From Actinomycetes bacterium (GTDB taxonomy: Bacteria; Actinomycetota; Acidimicrobiia; Acidimicrobiales; Acidimicrobiaceae), in the NCBI GenBank assembly GCA_021842145.1, contig JAKCBW010000001.1, positions 1 to 36,059 of the forward strand: a stretch of 36,059 bases of DNA, written 5' to 3'. Below the pieces are notes generated by a model, which had not been told where the DNA came from, made no database searches, and saw only the letters and a list, made by a program, of their open reading frames with translations. A program made the translations under genes and the position numbers. Below, piece after piece: positions 7,964 through 17,366 of this stretch (the first letter of the stretch is position 1; every line of letters starts with the position of its first letter).

Positions 7964-8494
7964 ATGTCGATTAAGAGCGCCAAATGGACCGTAAGGCCCG
8001 GTGTTTGGCATTCTCGCGGAACTGAAGAAGTTCTCAAAATTATCACAACCACCCCGGTGTTTCACCATCTAATTGCGACGGCAAAGGTCTCAACTGCGAT
8101 GATCGTAGTTGACGATCTGGGGGTACCTACCTTGGCGAGGGTAGTTGTAGAGACGGATTCATTGATCGGGGCGACTGCGAAGCTTTCCGAAAGAATTAGA
8201 TCTCAATCGATCCTTGACTGCGCAAAATACCCCCAGATACTCTTTGAATCCGACTCCTTTCAGCCCCTAGTGGAGGGCTTCAGGGTAAGTGGGACACTTC
8301 AAATAAAGGGGCGAAGGATAAAAAAGGACCTGTGGGTCAAAAAGCTCACTTGGAGTGGCGCCGAGGCCCTGGCGATAAAGGGGCACCTCGATCTGGCTGC
8401 ATCCGAAATCGGAGTCGGGTTGATCAAAAGGAGGTGCTTGGCCAATACACTGCGGGTCGAGTTCGCTACAACTTTGGAGTTTCAAGCCGACTAG
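7964..8494 (+). CDS. YceI-like lipocalin-fold protein
   Basis: The 176-residue sequence follows the YceI pattern: WTVRPGVWHSRG at the start, a region of alternating beta strands, AKYPQILFESDSFQP (the KYPxITFxS block), then FRVSGTLQIKGRRIKKDLWVKKL (the V.G.LTI.G..K.V block). YceI proteins bind amphiphilic molecules such as isoprenoids and are often secreted. Here I see no signal peptide, so a cytoplasmic location is likely. GGAGG seven bases before ATG supports the start. It stands alone on the plus strand, and its ligand cannot be inferred. Confidence 0.75.
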   Translation: MSIKSAKWTVRPGVWHSRGTEEVLKIITTTPVFHHLIATAKVSTAMIVVDDLGVPTLARVVVETDSLIGATAKLSERIRSQSILDCAKYPQILFESDSFQPLVEGFRVSGTLQIKGRRIKKDLWVKKLTWSGAEALAIKGHLDLAASEIGVGLIKRRCLANTLRVEFATTLEFQAD

Positions 8495-8834
8495 TCATCT
8501 TCGGCCACATCACTAGCGAGGTCGTGAGCTCTGCAGTTTGCAGATGACCTATCCGAGCGGCAATAATTGCCATTTGGAAGCCATACCCGAGGCGAGGCTC
8601 ACAAGTCATTCCAACTTCTACCGCAACGACTTCAATTCTCGAGCCTAAAACTCAAGCTTCAAGCTCAAGTTGAGTGGACAAGACGGCGGCCTTACAAAAA
8701 CCTGCACACTTCATGCGGTTTCATGCGGTCGTTGGTCTCCTCGAATACGTTAGGGCCACTTCTAGCGCCTTGCTCTGTACGCAGTTCTCCACGAACTCGC
8801 CCCAATCTATAGCAGTCACTTCCCAGGTGAGTAT
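8495..8834. other. Intergenic region downstream of yceI-like gene
   Basis: 340 bp between convergent genes, with no convincing CDS. A perfect small hairpin TCTGCA-GTT-TGCAGA (8530-8544) lies 36 bp after the YceI-like stop and could contribute to termination. A bulged inverted repeat (ACTCAAGCTT...AAGTTGAGT) is near 8650-8675, and a tandem TTTCATGCGG pair is near 8710-8728. The ORFs at 8567 and 8674 run into the antisense of the peptidase gene and are probably spurious. Confidence 0.45.
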
Positions 8835-9539
8835 CTATCGGGGAATCTCGACCCTCGGTTCGAGCTCCGAAATGGATATTTCGCTACCCGATGCGAAGAG
8901 CTTGACCGACCCGGCCCCCTCGGTTCGCCAAACTCCATTTCCCTCTCTTATCAGAGCCGTCCTCTCGTCCACTCCGGCAACGACGATTCCGCCTGAGGCC
9001 AAAGAGACCGTACGCTGTTCCTTGGACTTATCCCACGTATCGAAGTGAGGCACGAAAGCCATCTTTCTGATCAGGCCGAGGCCGAGTGTCAAAGCTCCGC
9101 CACGGGGATCTGACATCGGGTCGGTGAGAACCATGCCGCCGGCGGAACTTCCGGCTAGTACCGCTCCCTTGAGCCAGGCCTCCTTTATGGCCGCAAGCGC
9201 CGGGGTAGCTTTGAGAACCGACCTCAGGTGCATAGGAGAACCACCAGATAGGTAGATGAATTTCGCACCTTTGATCTTGGCGATGAGCTCTTCATTGAAG
9301 GCATCCGGCCTGCTCAGGATCATAACCCCCTCTACTTCGACGCCCAGGTCTTTGAAGTATTTCGTCGCCCATTCGATGGACCTTTGGGGAAATTCGTAAG
9401 CCGCCGCCGTAGGTAGTACCACGACCTTCTCGGTCTTCGCTGCTTCAATTAATTGTCCATCGAAGCTACACCCTTCGTTCCACTCTGCCCCGCCGACGAG
9501 GGCTAATGGACCCGGCGACAACTTTGACCTCTGTGACAT
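8835..9539 (-). CDS. Peptidase S51 family protein (cyanophycinase/dipeptidase E-like)
   Basis: Serine hydrolase of the S51 family, whose members cleave Asp-containing dipeptides or cyanophycin. The nucleophile elbow is GSSAGG (Ser about 132). Other family blocks are LVGGAEWNEG near the N-terminus, YLSGGSPMHL before the nucleophile, VPHFDTWDKSKEQR (putative catalytic His) and GVDERTALI. Length of 234 residues fits the family. The ATG is preceded by AAAGGG. There is no cyanophycin synthetase in the window, so the substrate is open. The gene is monocistronic. Confidence 0.85.
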   Translation of the reverse strand: MSQRSKLSPGPLALVGGAEWNEGCSFDGQLIEAAKTEKVVVLPTAAAYEFPQRSIEWATKYFKDLGVEVEGVMILSRPDAFNEELIAKIKGAKFIYLSGGSPMHLRSVLKATPALAAIKEAWLKGAVLAGSSAGGMVLTDPMSDPRGGALTLGLGLIRKMAFVPHFDTWDKSKEQRTVSLASGGIVVAGVDERTALIREGNGVWRTEGAGSVKLFASGSEISISELEPRVEIPR

Positions 9540-9814
9540 CTGGCACCCTTTTATTCAATAGAGGCTATGACCCTACTAGATCCTGGCCTAAATAAAACCA
9601 TCCAACGAGCGAGGCACTCTTGGTCTACTTCCGGATCGACCTCCGGCGAGTCGACGTGCACTATAAATTCGATAGACCTTTGGACACTACGTTACTCGAC
9701 TAGGTCTCGGGGGACCTTCAAAGACGTTCCAAATTGCACCGCTATATGCCCCCGGCCTTACATACCGGTTCTCCGGCGCACGCGGTACAGAAGCACAAAC
9801 CGCTCGCTAAATTG

Positions 9815-10054
9815 CTAGCTTTCGACGACGTCCTGAAGTCTTTCGACTTCGACTCCAATTTCTTCCAGCCAACCTAGAGCGCTTTCAAGATTGGCATTCT
9901 CTCCGTCTAGTTCACAGACGATCCAACCTATCGAGTCTTCTACCGACGCACGCCTGATGTTGGCCGAAACGTCGAAGACCTTGGCGAGTTCAAAGACCAC
10001 CGGCCTCTTCACTAAATTATCCTTATACAGCAACTTCACTCTCATCTGAGCCAC
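9815..10054 (-). CDS. NIL-domain protein
   Basis: A small ferredoxin-fold NIL-type domain of about 79 residues: VKLLYKDNLVKRPVVFELAKVFDVSANI, then IGWIVCELDGENANLESALGWLEEIGVEVERL. NIL domains are known as C-terminal regulatory parts of methionine ABC transporter ATPases and as fusions to 4Fe-4S ferredoxin domains. The ORF track starts at 10075, but AGGAGG five bases upstream of GTG 10054 decides for the later start. That Shine-Dalgarno runs up to the larE stop codon, so translation is probably coupled. The role is unknown; position suggests a partner of LarE or of sulfur/metal chemistry. Confidence 0.75.
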   Translation of the reverse strand: MAQMRVKLLYKDNLVKRPVVFELAKVFDVSANIRRASVEDSIGWIVCELDGENANLESALGWLEEIGVEVERLQDVVES

Positions 10055-10062
10055 AGTTCCTC

Positions 10063-10941
10063 CTACTCGCTCCACTTGACAAGTAGGGCATCGTTGAGGC
10101 TACCGGAACGAAATCCCCGTGGATCTACGGTGAGGTTAGCGTATCCGAGCTTGGCGAATTCCCCCTCAACCTCATCTAGCACCGCCGTCAGGCGCTTAAT
10201 ATCGGCGAGTGGAACTTCGACCTTTGCACAGTCGCCGAAGTGCCTCACCCGATTAATCCCAAAGCCATACTCCTTCAGTATTGCCTCTGCCATCTCGATC
10301 CTTTCGAGGGACTCTACGGTCACGCGAGTACCATAGGGCAGGCGAGACGAAAGGCACGGGGCCGCCGGTTTGTTCCAAACCTCGATACCAAGTGCGAGCG
10401 AAATCTCTCTGACTTCACGCTTTGTAATTTCTGCCTGAACAAATGGAAATACTGCGCCTTGGCTCTTTGCGGCTTCCTGCCCGGGCCTGTAATCCGACAG
10501 ATCATCCAGGTTGACACCGAGGACCACTTTGGCGTCGCGTTCCAGTGCCAAGGGGGAGAGGGCGTCCATCAACGAAGACTTACAGTAAAAGCAACGGAGT
10601 GAGTCATTACGCAAGTAGCGTTCGTCGTCGAACTCACCAGAGAGCACCTCTTGGAAGTTCAGTCCCCAATCGGCGGCAAATTCTTCTGCCCGAGACCTCT
10701 CTTCCCGAGCCAAAGAGGCGGAGACCGAGGTCACCACCAAGGTATTGTCACTACCTAGCACCTTGGTACAGAGCACCGCCAAGAGCGAGGAATCGACGCC
10801 GCCTGAATAGGCCACCACCACCCTTTTCAGGTCGCTAATCGCCCTTTGAAGCCTTCCAAAAGCCAGCTGGGTTCCCCTTGACGACTCCAAAGTCTCTAAA
10901 TCATTTTTGTCGGAGAGGTAAAGTAGTTCTTGATCCATCAT
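10063..10941 (-). CDS. larE: LarE family ATP-pyrophosphatase sulfur transferase, three-cysteine type
   Basis: LarE adenylates and sulfurates the pyridinium precursor of the nickel-pincer nucleotide cofactor of lactate racemase. The PP-loop SGGVDSS is at about residue 46, the RCFYCKS motif at 116-122 and PAAPCLSSRLPYG around 193-204. Three cysteines (117, 120, 196) match the type reported to bind a [4Fe-4S] cluster and act catalytically, as opposed to single-Cys LarE that sacrifices its sulfur. Neither larA, larB nor larC is in the window. The gene sits between chdC (30 bp upstream) and the NIL gene. It could serve another sulfur-transfer reaction. Confidence 0.88.
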   Translation of the reverse strand: MMDQELLYLSDKNDLETLESSRGTQLAFGRLQRAISDLKRVVVAYSGGVDSSLLAVLCTKVLGSDNTLVVTSVSASLAREERSRAEEFAADWGLNFQEVLSGEFDDERYLRNDSLRCFYCKSSLMDALSPLALERDAKVVLGVNLDDLSDYRPGQEAAKSQGAVFPFVQAEITKREVREISLALGIEVWNKPAAPCLSSRLPYGTRVTVESLERIEMAEAILKEYGFGINRVRHFGDCAKVEVPLADIKRLTAVLDEVEGEFAKLGYANLTVDPRGFRSGSLNDALLVKWSE

Positions 10942-10971
10942 CTCAAAGGTTATGCGCAGGCCGACGCCCGC

Positions 10972-11721
10972 CTACCTTTCTATCTGCTCGGCTAGCTGTT
11001 CTGGTTCAAGCAAGACCCCCATATAGAACTTGCCAAACTCGGCATACACCGCCGAAGCCTCGTCGTAGCGCATGGTGTAGACGACCGCTTTTAGGTCGTC
11101 AGGTCTCTCCGCAAAGAGGGTAACCCCCCATTCCCAATCGTCGACCCCCGCAGAACCGGTAACAAGTTGTACGATCCTTCCGGCAAACTTACGGCCAGAG
11201 GCACCGTGTTCAAACATCAAACGTTCACGCTCTTGGTATGGAAGCTGGTACCAGTTCTGGTCAACGTTGCGCCGCTTCGACATCGGATAGAAACAGATGG
11301 TCGAGCTCCCCTTGGGTGGGAGCCTCTTTGGATAGAGCCTGAGCCTCCTTTGATCCTCTGGAACATTAGCTGCGTATTCCGACACCTCTGTCATCGACAC
11401 GTATGAGTCCACCACCTCCAAGCCCGACCTTTGGATCTCGGACTGTAGGGTTCTCAAACGCAGAAAGTCGGCAGCTACCGCCATGACCCCCGCATCCGCC
11501 TTATGCCCCAAAATGCCGAAGGTGACCAGTATCAAGCCCTCCTCCCTGAAGCCCTTACAGGCCGCCAGGAAGGTCTCCTTGTCGAAGTCCACGGAAGGCT
11601 TACAAAATAGGTGCAATACCCCAAGACCGTCCCTTGGGGTCATCGGATTGACACCCTCTTGGTTTCCAACCTCCTTTTTGGGGTCGGTAACGGTAAGGGA
11701 ACCACCAGAATTAACTTTCAA
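10972..11721 (-). CDS. chdC: Coproheme decarboxylase ChdC (HemQ)
   Basis: Last enzyme of the coproporphyrin-dependent heme pathway of monoderm bacteria; converts coproheme III to heme b. It belongs to the chlorite-dismutase fold. Visible signatures are CFYPMSKRR with Tyr145, the expected radical tyrosine, and LMFEHG with His172, the expected proximal heme ligand, followed by GR and DWEWGVTLF. Length 249 is normal. The start is TTG, four bases after the preceding stop, with an AGGTAGG stretch upstream; ATG 25 codons later is an alternative. It is tightly coupled behind the FtsH-like protease gene. No other heme biosynthesis gene is present. Confidence 0.92.
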   Translation of the reverse strand: MKVNSGGSLTVTDPKKEVGNQEGVNPMTPRDGLGVLHLFCKPSVDFDKETFLAACKGFREEGLILVTFGILGHKADAGVMAVAADFLRLRTLQSEIQRSGLEVVDSYVSMTEVSEYAANVPEDQRRLRLYPKRLPPKGSSTICFYPMSKRRNVDQNWYQLPYQERERLMFEHGASGRKFAGRIVQLVTGSAGVDDWEWGVTLFAERPDDLKAVVYTMRYDEASAVYAEFGKFYMGVLLEPEQLAEQIER

Positions 11722-11725
11722 ATGC

Positions 11726-14116
11726 CTACCTGCCTTGCTCTACCATCGCCGCTGTGGCGTCACCCGTAGCGTCGAGTACGTCGATCACCCGAAATGCGCC
11801 TTGCGCCGATGGAAATTCACCGCTTATCGCCTTATGGGACCTGTGGGCTTCGGCTACTTCGGTGTGGTACTTCTCCAACCTCGCTATGAAGGCTGGATCG
11901 GCGTATATCGTCCCATCGACCAGCGGGCCTTGGCTCTTATTTAAGATAGCGAGTACGTCCTCGCCGGTTAGTGTCTTTGCCGACTCGAGGGCGTGGGCGA
12001 CCGAAAGCACACCCGTCCTATTCTCCTCCAGCGCCTTTATCGTGTCCCTGAAAACCGAGTCGAGTCTCGCCTCGATCCTGTCGGCTATCGATCGTGGTAG
12101 CTCCTTTGGTCCAGCTGGACGTCCCTGCTTGGTTCCAGCACCGATTCCTGCACTCTGGGTGACCCCGTGCGAGGAGATCGTAGAACCCATGCCCCAGTAC
12201 CCCTCCATCAAGGTGGCGAGGACCGTTGCACCTTCGAGGTCCGCAGAGACCCCCGACGAATTATCACCCATAAAGAACATTCGCTCGCCTGCGAGGCTCG
12301 CAAGGGCGACCATTATGTCAGCCTCATATTCGGAGCGCCAGTGAGTGAACTGGTCTTCTGGCGGGATCGAAGCAACCATGCCTAGGTAGTTACTTCCCTT
12401 TTCGATAGTGGCGATATCAATGGTGAGATGGTGCCTGACCGTAGCGGCCATTACCGCATGGCAGGCCTCGTGGATCGCAACGGCGTGGCGTTCCCTCTCG
12501 ATGTACTCGACATCCTCGGGCGGACCCAACTCTTTCAGCTGCTTCGCCATAATAATGTCACGCCAAGTTATGACGTCTCGGCCGTCGCGAATCGCAGTTA
12601 TCAACGCCTCGTTGACCAGATCCTTCATGGTCGCCCCGGTGGCATAGGGGGTTATCGTTGCGAGCCTATCGACCTCTTCTGGAGTGAGGTTATGGGACAC
12701 CTTGTCCAAATAGCCCATATAGGTCCTGATCCGTCCGGCCTTCGATGGGTAACCTACCCGATAGATACGGTCGATCCTTCCCGGTCTCAACAGCGCTTCG
12801 TCGAGGGCCTGGGGAAGGTTGGTCGCCATCATGACCAATATCCGGTACTTAGGTGGGCTCTTTGGTCTCAGACCAAATGCTCGGCGCACCACCCTATTGA
12901 AGAATCCTCGGGGCTTCTTTAGTCCCGACAACTCGGTCAAAAGGGCCTGCAGCGTTCCCGTTCCGCCACCACCGCCACCATTTAGTCCCCCCATTCCGGC
13001 GATCACCTTTGACCTCCGGTTTACCTGGGGGGCCTCGTCCGGAGCCGAGTTATTACTCCCAATGAGCAGGCTCCTTAGCGCCGCCTCACTTAGGTAGCTC
13101 ATGCCGTTGCAGCGGTAGCTCAGATCAAAGCGATTGTCTGCGAAACCGAAGGTTCCCTGGGGTGCGAGCGCCCCCCTAGATCCGAGCGAGTCGGCTTCGT
13201 CAAAAAATACAACCACACCCCCGTACCTCAGTGAGAGCTTGCGCAGCTTGCGAAAGAGGCTCTTTACCTTGAGGACACCGACACCCATGAACATGTTGAT
13301 GAATGCCCCCGGATCAACAAACACGTATGGATTCTGGGTCTCTCCGGCCACCGCCTCGGCGATCAGGGTCTTGCCGGTGCCCGGTGGGCCCCACAGCAGT
13401 ATTCCTCCGGGGACGTATCCGCCCTTTTCCTCAATTGCTTCGGGATCCTTCAGAAAAATTATGTTCTCTTTGACCCGATCGAGGACCGAGTCCTGACCCC
13501 ATACATCGGTAAATCTGGTCTTGATATCCCCTGGGAAGTATACGTCTATCCCACCTTTGGATAGGAACCAGAAGAGTCCAACGAACTGTAGCAACACAAA
13601 GACGAAGGCGAAGGCGAGCTGGGCGAGCAAGGGCAGAGAAGAGTAGAGGGCGGCCGGAGCCTGAAACAACGAAGTAAAGGGGGAAGTGTGGTAGTAGGCG
13701 GCAAGGACGACGGCGAGAAGAGCGAGTACCAGAACGATCTTGACAACCCTCGACACCCGATAGCGGGTCCAATCGTTCCAATTGGCTCCGATCTTCGACA
13801 AAGGATCGACTATCGACTCGGTCCAGAAGGTATTCCACGACTCCGACTTCTCCGCCAATAGGTAGTTGGCCTGTCTGAGAAGCTCGATGCCGAACAGGGT
13901 TGTAAGCCACCACTTGGTATGCATCGTCAGCCGTGCGGCCGTCGCGAACGACTCGAGGGGGTTCTGTGATCTAGCGGCGAAGACCAGTGCGAGCCAAACT
14001 ATCGCCAGGAGGAGGAGAAACTTTATCCTGTCCCATAAGACCATTGGAGCACGGGTGACTAGCTCCGGTTCTGGAGCAGGTGGCATCGCCCCTTCGTCGA
14101 GATCTGAATCATTCAT
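11726..14116 (-). CDS. FtsH-like membrane AAA+ zinc protease, divergent
   Basis: Membrane-bound AAA+ protease related to FtsH. Three or four hydrophobic segments precede the ATPase (near ORF residues 38-55, 75-93, 130-148 and 165-193), unlike the two of FtsH. Walker A GPPGTGKT is at about 250 and the pore loop MFMGVG at about 282. Walker B VVVFFDEAD is at about 308, the SRH ATNLP...LLRPGRIDR at about 438, and M41 zinc motif HEACH at about 556. A ~90-residue insertion with a polyglycine run lies between Walker B and the SRH. I choose ATG 14116 (track start 14137) because AAGGAG lies five bases upstream. It overlaps the upstream gene by ATGA and precedes chdC by four bases. Substrates are unknown. 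Confidence 0.85.
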   Translation of the reverse strand: MNDSDLDEGAMPPAPEPELVTRAPMVLWDRIKFLLLLAIVWLALVFAARSQNPLESFATAARLTMHTKWWLTTLFGIELLRQANYLLAEKSESWNTFWTESIVDPLSKIGANWNDWTRYRVSRVVKIVLVLALLAVVLAAYYHTSPFTSLFQAPAALYSSLPLLAQLAFAFVFVLLQFVGLFWFLSKGGIDVYFPGDIKTRFTDVWGQDSVLDRVKENIIFLKDPEAIEEKGGYVPGGILLWGPPGTGKTLIAEAVAGETQNPYVFVDPGAFINMFMGVGVLKVKSLFRKLRKLSLRYGGVVVFFDEADSLGSRGALAPQGTFGFADNRFDLSYRCNGMSYLSEAALRSLLIGSNNSAPDEAPQVNRRSKVIAGMGGLNGGGGGGTGTLQALLTELSGLKKPRGFFNRVVRRAFGLRPKSPPKYRILVMMATNLPQALDEALLRPGRIDRIYRVGYPSKAGRIRTYMGYLDKVSHNLTPEEVDRLATITPYATGATMKDLVNEALITAIRDGRDVITWRDIIMAKQLKELGPPEDVEYIERERHAVAIHEACHAVMAATVRHHLTIDIATIEKGSNYLGMVASIPPEDQFTHWRSEYEADIMVALASLAGERMFFMGDNSSGVSADLEGATVLATLMEGYWGMGSTISSHGVTQSAGIGAGTKQGRPAGPKELPRSIADRIEARLDSVFRDTIKALEENRTGVLSVAHALESAKTLTGEDVLAILNKSQGPLVDGTIYADPAFIARLEKYHTEVAEAHRSHKAISGEFPSAQGAFRVIDVLDATGDATAAMVEQGR

Positions 14117-14841
14117 CGTTGCTCCTTGACATTCCATGACTTGACTACGCCTAATATCTGCGACCTATTCGCCTGAAAACATGAATAGGTGCAACCTATA
14201 CCTATGAAATAGACCCACTGGGTGTTTTTGTCCACCGCAGCCGCCTCATCCAACACAGTCGAGGTTCCACCGGGGGGCTTGATGTCGACGAGCATCTCAA
14301 GGTGAGAAAGCCCATCCGATGAAACGTACTGTTTGTACGATATCACTTTGTAGTGGTAACCAGAAGTACTTGGGCTCTTCGACAAGGGATCATCAGGTAC
14401 GAAGATGGTCCGCAAAGTGGCGAGTTTGAATACCGCCTTCTGCTGCGGAGTCAGCTCGAGCTGCTGGGCGACTCCGAAGGGCTTGAGGGATGATAGGCCC
14501 TTCTGATTTGCTAGGCTCAGCCCCTTATCTGCGGAAAAAATCTCCGTCCATTCGGTCTGGTCCAAGGCACGAAGCTGAGCGGGGGTTATCTTCGAATCGT
14601 TCGCCACGACGACCTGATCCTGCGAAAACGATGCCCAATTGGAGGGAAAACGGAAGTAGGAGTCACCGCCTGAAACATTGGTATGGCTGACGTAGTTAAA
14701 CCTCGAACTCACGAGCGAGCTCGAGATGATCCCGACTGCGATCAGAGCCAAAACTCCAGCCAGAGCAATTGGCACCGCCCGCTGTAGCCTTCCGCCTACG
14801 CCACCAAGTGTCAAATGAGACCTCATCTGGTCCGATACCAA
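14113..14841 (-). CDS. Single-pass membrane protein with extracytoplasmic domain, unknown
   Basis: I do not recognise the family. The N-terminus has one strong hydrophobic segment (IALAGVLALIAVGIISSSLV, residues ~25-45). A ~195-residue, probably extracytoplasmic domain follows, with a CTYSC cysteine pair near the C-terminus that could form a disulfide. Its stop overlaps the ATG of the FtsH-like protease as ATGA, so the two are translationally coupled. By analogy with membrane modulators of FtsH such as HflKC or prohibitins, it could be a partner or adaptor, but it has no similarity to these. The listed start is TTG; an in-frame ATG five codons later is possible. Confidence 0.7.
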   Translation of the reverse strand: MVSDQMRSHLTLGGVGGRLQRAVPIALAGVLALIAVGIISSSLVSSRFNYVSHTNVSGGDSYFRFPSNWASFSQDQVVVANDSKITPAQLRALDQTEWTEIFSADKGLSLANQKGLSSLKPFGVAQQLELTPQQKAVFKLATLRTIFVPDDPLSKSPSTSGYHYKVISYKQYVSSDGLSHLEMLVDIKPPGGTSTVLDEAAAVDKNTQWVYFIGIGCTYSCFQANRSQILGVVKSWNVKEQR

Positions 14842-15000
14842 CTCTTATCCCGCTCAAAGTTCAAATCCCTACCGAGTAGGAAATTCAATTCTTCCAAGCA
14901 AACCTGTGAATGAACTAAAAGCCCCCTTGTAAAACCGAGACGCAATGGCGTAAAAATCCCAATCAGCCCCGGGACCAATGTCCAGCTGTAAAAAATCCCT

Positions 15001-15047
15001 GACTGTAAAAATAGTGGGTGCACCGATACACCCACTTATCCACAGTC
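15001..15047. terminator. Nested hairpin, possible bidirectional terminator
   Basis: An outer pair GACTGT/ACAGTC encloses a perfect inner stem AGTGGGTG-N8-CACCCACT (15013-15036). On the minus strand the inner stem is followed by ATTTTTAC; on the plus strand the outer stem is followed by ATTTTCT. It lies between the groEL 3' end and the unknown membrane protein gene. Confidence 0.5.
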
Positions 15048-15061
15048 ATTTTCTAAAATTA

Positions 15062-15133
15062 CTATCAATGTCAGCTATCAATGTCAGCTATCAATGTCAG
15101 CTATCAATGTCAGCTATCAATGTCAGCTATCAA
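15062..15133. repeat. 13-bp tandem repeat, 5.5 copies
   Basis: The unit CTATCAATGTCAG is repeated five times without a mismatch, followed by a partial sixth copy. The unit length is not a multiple of three and no gene covers it. Perfect conservation suggests recent slippage expansion. It sits between two hairpins downstream of groEL. Confidence 0.95.
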
Positions 15134-15140
15134 GAAAACC

Positions 15141-15173
15141 AAGAAGGGGATACAAAAATTGCATCCCCTTCTT
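15141..15173 (-). terminator. Rho-independent terminator of groEL
   Basis: A perfect 11-bp stem AAGAAGGGGAT/ATCCCCTTCTT with an 11-base loop, 32 bp after the groEL stop. On the minus strand it is followed by GGTTTTCTTG, a modest T-rich tail. Confidence 0.8.
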
Positions 15174-15204
15174 CCAGATTGGTCTCGCCTGACGGCGTTG
15201 TGAT

Positions 15205-16882
<1,678 letters not shown>

Positions 16883-16945
16883 TAACACCATAGACGGAAA
16901 TCCCAGCCTTCGACACCCCAATCTTTTTCGATCGGACTCATCTGC

Positions 16946-16975
16946 TGCATATAGTTGCATATAGGTTGCATATAG
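16946..16975. repeat. Three phased TGCATATAG repeats upstream of groEL
   Basis: Three identical TGCATATAG units begin at 16946, 16956 and 16967, spaced 10 and 11 bp, that is one helical turn. They lie about 65 bp upstream of CIRCE on the groEL promoter side. Spacing suits a cooperative DNA-binding protein on one face of the helix, or intrinsic curvature. Confidence 0.75.
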
Positions 16976-17005
16976 GAGAGCAAAAACATCAAATCAGTCG
17001 GAGCG

Positions 17006-17049
17006 CACCTGCGCAGCAGCCACGAATGAGTGCCACCACTGCGCAGGTG
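17006..17049 (-). terminator. Long hairpin downstream of thrC-cysO
   Basis: A perfect 11-bp stem CACCTGCGCAG/CTGCGCAGGTG with a 22-base loop lies 35 bp after the CysO-like stop. There is no immediate T-run, so it may be a mRNA 3' stabiliser or a rho-assisted terminator. Confidence 0.6.
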
Positions 17050-17084
17050 AGCGATTTTCTGGCATCAAGGTCACCTTGGGGTAG

Positions 17085-17363
17085 CTAGATTCCCCCGGCG
17101 ACCGCTGGAACTATCGATACCACGGACTGATCAGCGACCTCCGTGTCGAGGCCATCGAGAAATCTAACGTCCTCATCAGAGACAAAGACGTTAATGAACC
17201 TCCGGAGCTTTCCTTCGTCGTCGAAGATCCTCGACTTCAGCTCGGGGTAGACGCCGCTCAGTTCTCCAAGTACCGCTGAGAGTTTTCCAGACTGGAGGGC
17301 GATCTCGGGTGAACCGTTGGTCAATGGGCGTAGTTGGGTGGGAATTCGGACGGTGACTGACAT
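17085..17363 (-). CDS. cysO: CysO/MoaD-like sulfur carrier protein
   Basis: A 92-residue ubiquitin-fold sulfur carrier closely resembling mycobacterial CysO in layout: VTVRIPTQLRPLTNG at the start, KLRRFINVFVSDEDVRFLDGLDT in the middle and SVVSIVPAVAGG near the end. Activated carriers hold sulfur as a C-terminal Gly-Gly thiocarboxylate. This one ends GGI, with one extra residue that would need trimming before activation. The ATG follows GGAGCTAAGAG, and the Shine-Dalgarno overlaps the thrC stop, so it is coupled to thrC. CysM and the Mec peptidase are not in the window; the sulfur acceptor is therefore uncertain. Confidence 0.85.
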   Translation of the reverse strand: MSVTVRIPTQLRPLTNGSPEIALQSGKLSAVLGELSGVYPELKSRIFDDEGKLRRFINVFVSDEDVRFLDGLDTEVADQSVVSIVPAVAGGI

Positions 17364-17366
17364 CTC

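Noticed and set aside
7707-7994. 95-residue plus-strand ORF before the YceI-like gene
   Set aside because: No family likeness, arginine- and serine-rich, and it overlaps the well-supported start at 7964 in another frame.
8674-9048. 124-residue plus ORF near the S51 peptidase gene
   Set aside because: Its second half is antisense to the peptidase C-terminus and the composition is not protein-like.
13431-13913. 160-residue minus ORF overlapping the FtsH-like gene
   Set aside because: Arginine- and serine-rich shadow in another frame of a clearly real gene.
15062-15133. CRISPR or origin iterons from the 13-bp array
   Set aside because: No spacers, no DnaA-box sequence and no replication gene nearby; a simple tandem repeat.
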